Assembly: GCF_000382885.1 (NCBI RefSeq)
Contig: NZ_CAVK010000031.1
Span: 1-54,135 of the forward strand
Source: Sphingobium indicum BiD32
GTDB lineage: Bacteria > Pseudomonadota > Alphaproteobacteria > Sphingomonadales > Sphingomonadaceae
Direction of reading: 5' to 3'
DNA: 54,135 nucleotides
Shown piece by piece: positions 49,045 through 54,135 of this stretch. The notes under the pieces are model-generated. The model made no database searches, had not been told where the DNA came from, and worked only from the letters and a program-made list of their open reading frames with translations. Within the stretch, counting starts at the first letter, position 1. Each line of letters starts with the position of its first letter. Position numbers and translations under genes: made by a program.

Positions 49045-50664
49045 CTATCGCATCATTCCCAAAGCAACCGCTTCTGCCACCTTGATACCGTCGATCGCGG
49101 CCGACAGGATGCCGCCCGCATAGCCCGCGCCCTCCCCTGCCGGATAGAGGCCCGCGACGTTGAGGCTCTGAAAGTCCTTGCCGCGGGTGATGCGGATGGG
49201 GGAGGATGTGCGGGTTTCCACGCCGGTCATCACCGCATCCGGGTGGTCATAATGGCTGATCTGGCGGCCGAAGGCTGGCAGTGCCTCGCGGATGGCGTCG
49301 ATCACATAATCGGGCAGGCAGCGCGACAGGTCGGTGGGGGTCACGCCCGGCTTGTAGGAGGGGACGACCTCTCCCAGCGCGGTCGAGGCGCGGCCTGCCA
49401 TGAAGTCGCCCACGGTCTGCCCCGGTGCCCAGTAGGAGGAGCCGCCTGCGATAAAGGCGGCCGATTCCCAACGGCGTTGCAGTTCGATCCCCGCCAGCGG
49501 TCCTTCGGGATAGTCGCGCGCGGGGTCGATGCCGACGACGAGTCCGCTATTGGCGTTGAATTCGGCGCGGCTATATTGGCTCATGCCGTTGGTGACGACG
49601 CGCCCTTCTTCCGACGTGGCGGCGACGACGCGGCCGCCGGGACACATGCAAAAGCTGTAGACGGTGCGGCCATTGGCGCAGTGATGGGCGAGGCTATAGG
49701 AGGCCGCACCCAGATCCGGGTGGCCTGCGCATTGGCCATAGCGGGCGCGATCGACCCAGCTTTGCGGATGTTCGATCCGTACGCCAATCGAGAAGGGCTT
49801 GGCTTCGATATGGACGCCGCGACTGTGCAGCATCTCGAAAGTCGGGCGGGCACTGTGCCCGACAGCGAGTATGACATGGTCCGCTTCGAGGAAGCTGCCG
49901 TCCTGCATATGGAGGCCGCGCAGCCTTTGGGTGCCGTCACCCGCTGGCTCCAGCGCGATGTCGTCAACGCGGGTCTGCCAGCGATATTCGCCGCCCAGCG
50001 CCTCGATCTGGCGGCGCATGGATTCCACCATGGTGACGAGGCGGAAGGTGCCGATATGGGGATGGGCTTCCCACAATATGTCGTCGGGCGCACCCGCCGC
50101 GACAAATTCCTCCAGCACCTTGCGGCCAAGAAAGCGCGGGTCCTTGACCCGGCAATAGAGTTTGCCGTCGGAGAAAGTGCCCGCCCCGCCCTCGCCAAAC
50201 TGGACGTTGGAGTCGGGGTTCAATTCCGCGCGACGCCACAGACCCCATGTGTCCTTGGTCCGTTCCCGCACAACCTTGCCGCGATCCAGAATGATCGGGC
50301 GGAAGCCCATCTGTGCGAGGATGAGGCCCGCGAACAGCCCGCATGGTCCCGCGCCGATAACCACCGGGCGAAGGGCCGGGCCGCCTTCAGGGGCGCGGGT
50401 GACGAATGTGTAGCGGGAGTCGGGTGTGGGGCGTATGTCCTTGTCGCCGGGAAAGCGGGCGAGGATGGCGGCTTCGTCAGTGACGGCCAGGTCGAACGTA
50501 TAGACAAGCCGGATCGCGCTGCGACGGCGTGCGTCATTGCCGCGCCGGACGAGGCTGTGCGACAGAAGATCGGACGCGGCGATGCCCAGCCGGGCGCAGA
50601 TGGCGGCGGGGATCGCCTCAACAGGGTGGTCGAGCGGGAGTTGCAGGCCGGAAAGACGGATCAT
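49045..50664 (-). CDS. FAD-dependent dehydrogenase (COG2509-like)
   Basis: This 539-residue flavoprotein begins at ATG 50664. After an N-terminal domain of about 95 residues comes the dinucleotide fold (RPVVIGAGPCGLFAGLILAQMGF, about 99-121), followed by ERTKDTWGLWRRAELNPDSN, the GAGTFSDGKLYCR stretch and DHVILAVGHSARPTFEMLH. The last part, NVAGLYPAGEGAGYAGGIL, is the second FAD contact region. This layout matches the uncharacterised FAD-dependent dehydrogenase family. It carries no Fe-S motif or membrane helix. Its substrate is unknown, and its neighbours (a PepSY protein and a TonB receptor) give only a weak hint of redox work. Confidence 0.9.
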   Translation of the reverse strand: MIRLSGLQLPLDHPVEAIPAAICARLGIAASDLLSHSLVRRGNDARRRSAIRLVYTFDLAVTDEAAILARFPGDKDIRPTPDSRYTFVTRAPEGGPALRPVVIGAGPCGLFAGLILAQMGFRPIILDRGKVVRERTKDTWGLWRRAELNPDSNVQFGEGGAGTFSDGKLYCRVKDPRFLGRKVLEEFVAAGAPDDILWEAHPHIGTFRLVTMVESMRRQIEALGGEYRWQTRVDDIALEPAGDGTQRLRGLHMQDGSFLEADHVILAVGHSARPTFEMLHSRGVHIEAKPFSIGVRIEHPQSWVDRARYGQCAGHPDLGAASYSLAHHCANGRTVYSFCMCPGGRVVAATSEEGRVVTNGMSQYSRAEFNANSGLVVGIDPARDYPEGPLAGIELQRRWESAAFIAGGSSYWAPGQTVGDFMAGRASTALGEVVPSYKPGVTPTDLSRCLPDYVIDAIREALPAFGRQISHYDHPDAVMTGVETRTSSPIRITRGKDFQSLNVAGLYPAGEGAGYAGGILSAAIDGIKVAEAVALGMMR

Positions 50665-50705
50665 GGTTGGCCCATAGTCCCTCTCCGGGCCAAACGAAAG
50701 CTATG

Positions 50706-51968
50706 TCAGGCGGACCGGCCCATGATCCATTCGCCGAGTAGCGCCGCCGCCATGCTGAGGCCCGTCAACGGGAACAGCAGGCCGATCAGCAACATCAGCC
50801 CGGCGACCATGCGTCGAGCCGCCGGGGAGGCGGCGGGTGGCGTGGTGAGCCGTCCCTGTTGCCGCCGTTTCCACCAGAGCAGCGGTGCGGTCAGGCAGAG
50901 CAGCAGCAGGCACAGGCACCCCGCCAGCATCAGCAGCCGGTTGACCTCTCCATATTGCTGGCCCTGATGGGTGGCGATGCCCCATTCGACCGCCTGCGCG
51001 CCGGGACCGAACATGCGCCAGTCCATATCCTGCACCACCGCGCCGGACGCCGCATCGATGGTGATGGCGCGGGCGTCCTGTGCCTTTGTGACGATGGATG
51101 CCGCCAGATAGGGTGCGCCGGGGGTAGCGGGCAGAATCAGCTGGACGCCGCCCATGCCGCGCGCGGTGGCGATGCGCAGGGCTTCATCGACGCCGATGTC
51201 GCCTGCCCCGCCCGCTGCCCCGCCGCCTTCGCGCAGGGTCCAGGGCAGCGCGTCCTTTGCCGGCGCGCTCCATGGGATCACCGCCATTTTGGGTCGCCCC
51301 CAGTCATTGGCCGCGACAACCGCGCGCAACCCGCCACCCCACACGTCCGTCCATGGCATCCCGGTGACGGCCAGGAACAGGATCACCCCGGACGACAGGA
51401 AGCCCAGCGTGCCGTGCAGGTCGCGCCAGAAGAGGCGACCCGATGCCCGCCCCCGGATCGCCAGCGCAGGCTGGCCGCGCCGGGGCCAGCGCAGATAGAG
51501 ACCGGTGACACAGAGCAGGATCGCCCAGCCCGCGACCACCTCCACCAGCCGGTTGCCGACCGGGCCGGTCAGCGCCAGGCTGTGCAGATCCTTGACGGTT
51601 TTCATGATGCCGCCACCGCGCATGACGCCCAGAACGCGGCCATCGCGTGGATCGACGAAATGGATGGTGGACGGGCCGCCTTCCACCTTCGTCATCACCC
51701 GCCAGCTTTCAGCGGTGCTTGCGGGACGGACGATCTGGGTCGCCTGCGCGCCGGCCCCCTGCCCCACCGCCGCGATCAGGCGCGATGGCGGGAGGGTCGT
51801 GGCCTTCGACGTGTCGGCGACATGCACCGGATAGAGCAGCGCCTCTATCTCCGGCTTGTAGAGATAGAGCGCACCTGTCACGGCCATCAGAGCCAATATC
51901 GGCAGGACGATCAGCCCGGCATAGAAATGCCAGCGCCACATTGCCCGGTAAAAGCCTGTATCGTTCAT
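50706..51968 (-). CDS. PepSY-associated membrane protein (PepSY_TM)
   Basis: This 420-residue inner-membrane protein has the PepSY_TM layout of four main helices and a large periplasmic part. It begins WRWHFYAGLIVLPILALMAVTG, with a His before helix 1. A second helix region follows SLALTGPVGNRLVEVVAGWAILL, and a third near LHGTLGFLSSGVILFLAVTGMPW has another His. The last helices are near ATHQGQQYGEVNRLLMLAGCLCLLL and LMLLIGLLFPLTG (pieces given separately). Conserved membrane histidines could bind heme. The start at 51968 follows the TonB receptor by 15 bases with AGGACG upstream, so the pair is an operon. Reduction of imported ferric compounds is the likely role, by analogy. Confidence 0.9.
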   Translation of the reverse strand: MNDTGFYRAMWRWHFYAGLIVLPILALMAVTGALYLYKPEIEALLYPVHVADTSKATTLPPSRLIAAVGQGAGAQATQIVRPASTAESWRVMTKVEGGPSTIHFVDPRDGRVLGVMRGGGIMKTVKDLHSLALTGPVGNRLVEVVAGWAILLCVTGLYLRWPRRGQPALAIRGRASGRLFWRDLHGTLGFLSSGVILFLAVTGMPWTDVWGGGLRAVVAANDWGRPKMAVIPWSAPAKDALPWTLREGGGAAGGAGDIGVDEALRIATARGMGGVQLILPATPGAPYLAASIVTKAQDARAITIDAASGAVVQDMDWRMFGPGAQAVEWGIATHQGQQYGEVNRLLMLAGCLCLLLLCLTAPLLWWKRRQQGRLTTPPAASPAARRMVAGLMLLIGLLFPLTGLSMAAALLGEWIMGRSA

Positions 51969-51983
51969 CGTCCTGCCCCCGGA

Positions 51984-54023
51984 TCAGAAACGCGCGCGCA
52001 CGCCGCCATAAATGGCGCGGCGTTCGAGCGGGTAGAAGGCGACGCTGCCTTCGTCTGCCGCCGTTGCCGCGACGTCGGGCGTGTAGCGGACCAGCGCGCT
52101 GATGTCGCCGATCGCGCGCTTTTGCGTCAGATTGCGCGCGTCGAGGAACAGGGTGACGCCATCTTGCACTGTCGCCTTTGCGCCAAGGTTGAGCAGCGCG
52201 TAGCTGCCGACCCGCTTGCTGTTGACATAGTCGACCCACGCCCCCTGCGGTAGCCATTCGACCGAGGGGGAGATGCTGAGCCTGTCGGTGCCCAGTCTGA
52301 ATTCGGCGCGGTAGAAATGGCGCGGCACCACGGGCAGGCGATTGTCGCCATAGATAGCGTCATTGCGGAAGCGGAAATCGCTATATTGATAGACCTGCCG
52401 CAGCGATGCCCAGGGGGTGAAGGCGAGTTCCAGACCAGCCTCGACGCCCTGATGCCGGGTCTTGTCCGCGTTGAAGGTCGCAGCCGGGATGACGCCTGCG
52501 ATCACGCTAAATTGCAGTATCTCGCCCCTGATGTCGGCACGGTAGAGGCTGACGTCCCAGGACGCGATGCCGATGCGGCCCCGCGTGCCGATTTCTGCCG
52601 TCCATGCCTTTTGCGGGCCGACCGGGGTGAAGCCGGGCGCGCCGCCTGCGGGTGTCTGGCTGAGTTCACTATAGCCCGGCAGTTCTACGGAGCGGTTGTA
52701 ATTGGCGTAGAATTGCAGTGCTTCATTGGGTTGATAAAGCAGACCGATCTTGGGCGCGAAGGCGTCGAAACGGGCGTCGCCGCTGCGCTGCGGGGCGAAG
52801 CGATTGTCGATCCGCCGTTCGCCATGGGTGTAGAGGCCGCCCGCGATCAGCCACAGGCCGGGCGTCGGCGCGACCCGGACTTCGCCATAGCTGGTGATGG
52901 TCTGTGCGCGCACCCTGGCATAGGCGGTCGGCGCGCCGGATTGGCCCGCGACATTGACGAACTGGCGCGCCGTCCCCTTGCCGAAGCGCGCCTGACTGCC
53001 GAACGTGACTTCGACCGGCACGCCGCCGAGATTGCGCGCCAGGGCGAGGCTGGCGAACAGGCCGCGATCCTCTGACTTCTGGTCGATGACCTGATAGATC
53101 GGATGGAAGAGTTGCTTGGCGCTGTAATGGACGCCGACCGTCAGTTGCCCGCCATCCAGCTGGAGCGTGGTGCGGTTTTGCAGGCGGATCGAATCTATGT
53201 CGCGCGCCTGATCGCCGGTGAAATTGCCCTTGGCCGGATCGGTCAGGACCGATTTTTCGCTGAGCGATCCTGACAGTTTCTGGCGGATGGTCTGGACGCG
53301 GGCGTAGAAGCGGGTTTCGATCCTGTCGCTGACCTTCAGGCCGACATTCCCGTTGAAGCGATAGGATGTGCGCCTGCCATGATCGCGGTCGCCATCCGAA
53401 CGGTCGCTGGTGATCGCGGCGAAGGCGTCGCCTGTTTCGTCGGCATAGCCATAGGCGACCTTGGTGCGGACAGTGTCGAAACTGCCGCCATCGACGCGCA
53501 GTTCGACGCCCGGCGCACTGCGCCCGGTCGGGGTCACCGCGTTGATGGCGCCGCCCAGCGTCGATCCGCCCAAACGCAGGGCATTGCCGCCGCGATAGAC
53601 CTCGATATGCTGAAAGACTTGCGGGTCGAGCTCCTGAAAATCGCCATTGTCGTCGGCCATGTTGATCGGGATGCCGTCCTGCAACAGGGTAAGGCCGCGC
53701 ATGTGGAAGCCGCGCGAGAGGCCAGAGCCGCGAATCGATATGCGGACCTCCTGCCCAAAACGCGGCTGGGTATAGGCGCCCGGCGAGAAAGTGAGCGCAT
53801 CGCGCAGGGAGACCGCCAACTTGTCCTCGAAATCCTGCGCGCCAACGACGTCGACACCGCCGGGGGTGCGCTGGACGCGGGCGGCGGCATCTTCGACCAG
53901 CGCGCGGGCGGTGACGATGATGCGGCTCTGGTCGGCGGCTTCGTCGGCGAAGGCGGGGATGGTGGACAGGGCAAATGCGAGCGCGCAGAGCGAGGCGCTG
54001 CGTATGGCATGGATATGACGCAT
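51984..54023 (-). CDS. TonB-dependent outer-membrane receptor
   Basis: This is a 679-residue outer-membrane receptor. A signal peptide of about 26 residues ends in PAFAD. The plug follows (about 40-160), with VQRTPGGVDVVGAQDFED, LRDALTFSPGAYTQPRFG, RISIRGSGLSRGFHMRGL and VYRGGNALRLGGSTLGGAIN. The barrel follows and ends with the aromatic residue in IYGGVRARF. The family resembles FecA- or siderophore-type receptors, but the substrate is not clear. The next gene is a PepSY membrane protein, a pairing common in iron uptake. Unlike the receptor at 20813-23110, the upstream sequence lacks the GCGAA box. Confidence 0.92.
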   Translation of the reverse strand: MRHIHAIRSASLCALAFALSTIPAFADEAADQSRIIVTARALVEDAAARVQRTPGGVDVVGAQDFEDKLAVSLRDALTFSPGAYTQPRFGQEVRISIRGSGLSRGFHMRGLTLLQDGIPINMADDNGDFQELDPQVFQHIEVYRGGNALRLGGSTLGGAINAVTPTGRSAPGVELRVDGGSFDTVRTKVAYGYADETGDAFAAITSDRSDGDRDHGRRTSYRFNGNVGLKVSDRIETRFYARVQTIRQKLSGSLSEKSVLTDPAKGNFTGDQARDIDSIRLQNRTTLQLDGGQLTVGVHYSAKQLFHPIYQVIDQKSEDRGLFASLALARNLGGVPVEVTFGSQARFGKGTARQFVNVAGQSGAPTAYARVRAQTITSYGEVRVAPTPGLWLIAGGLYTHGERRIDNRFAPQRSGDARFDAFAPKIGLLYQPNEALQFYANYNRSVELPGYSELSQTPAGGAPGFTPVGPQKAWTAEIGTRGRIGIASWDVSLYRADIRGEILQFSVIAGVIPAATFNADKTRHQGVEAGLELAFTPWASLRQVYQYSDFRFRNDAIYGDNRLPVVPRHFYRAEFRLGTDRLSISPSVEWLPQGAWVDYVNSKRVGSYALLNLGAKATVQDGVTLFLDARNLTQKRAIGDISALVRYTPDVAATAADEGSVAFYPLERRAIYGGVRARF

Positions 54024-54039
54024 TATGTGTACCCTATTG

Positions 54040-54069
54040 ATATAATGTATTTTATGACGGATTTGTCAG
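54040..54069 (-). promoter_or_regulatory. possible promoter of the second TonB receptor operon
   Basis: On the minus strand, CTGACA (54069-54064) and TTATAT (54045-54040) are 18 bases apart. The leader would be short, about 10 bases. The AT-rich stretch could also bind a regulator. Confidence 0.3.
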
Positions 54070-54091
54070 AAATTGGGCCGGACAAATAACG

Positions 54092-54135
54092 TCCTCCCCT
54101 TGCAGGGGAGGTGGCTGGCCGCAGGCCAGACGGAG
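54092..54135. repeat. REP-type palindromic repeat (copy 2), cut by the window end
   Basis: These 44 bases match 31155-31198 with two mismatches, both in the first loop. The two hairpins CCTCCCC/GGGGAGG and TGGCC-GCA-GGCCA are kept. The element continues past the window. Confidence 0.85.

Overview
The window is a chromosomal segment of an alphaproteobacterium, most likely a member of the Sphingomonadaceae (Sphingobium/Sphingomonas type). The basis is protein-level recall, not a search: a high-GC core, an S9 protein with a long Ala/Pro-rich N-terminal extension, the form of the RpoB and RpoC chains, an oxidative galactose cluster, TonB-dependent receptors with PepSY proteins, and intergenic palindromic repeats of the type common in this family.

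Layout. (1) 1-5640 is a foreign island of visibly lower GC. It holds the first 1054 residues of a single-chain Type ISP restriction-modification enzyme that runs off the left edge, two small unknown genes, and a tyrosine integrase next to tandem CACGTG repeats, abutting the terminator of the rplM-rpsI operon. (2) 5644-8706 is core: rpsI, rplM, an exported unknown protein and heme A synthase. (3) 8773-15644 is a divergent sugar cluster: dgoK-dgoA one way; sugar-acid dehydratase, ketoglutarate semialdehyde dehydrogenase, galactose dehydrogenase and a GntR regulator the other way. It predicts De Ley-Doudoroff galactose breakdown plus part of an oxidative L-arabinose route. (4) 15690-23190 is an iron block: a PepSY / DUF2271 / DUF4198 / ApbE operon with a flavinylation motif, then piuC, tonB and a Fiu-like receptor. 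All three transcription units carry similar GCGAA-type boxes. (5) 23173-29093 on the minus strand holds an RHH protein, phaB, hemH, a xanthine-dehydrogenase-like subunit, a CoA-binding protein and Mrp. (6) 29167-38551 on the plus strand holds hflK-hflC, a Do-type protease, a HerA/YjgR-like ATPase bracketed by two REP-type palindromes, an MFS exporter, cysK and a SleB-type hydrolase. (7) 38561-48748 holds small minus-strand genes including a terminator-backed microprotein, then a structured rpoB leader, rpoB, rpoC, a possible small RNA and tRNA-Gln(CUG). (8) 48796-54135 on the minus strand holds a small unknown gene, a FAD-dependent dehydrogenase, a PepSY membrane protein and a second TonB-dependent receptor.

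How the parts work together. The iron block looks like one physiological programme: outer-membrane uptake energised by TonB, a 2-oxoglutarate/iron oxygenase, and a covalently flavinylated periplasmic protein coupled to a PepSY membrane protein, which could reduce ferric complexes. Heme and Fe-S functions (hemH, heme A synthase, Mrp) lie in the same stretch. The best candidates for something little described are the flavinylation module, the structured rpoB leader, the putative small RNA after rpoC, and the truncated Type ISP island beside rpsI.
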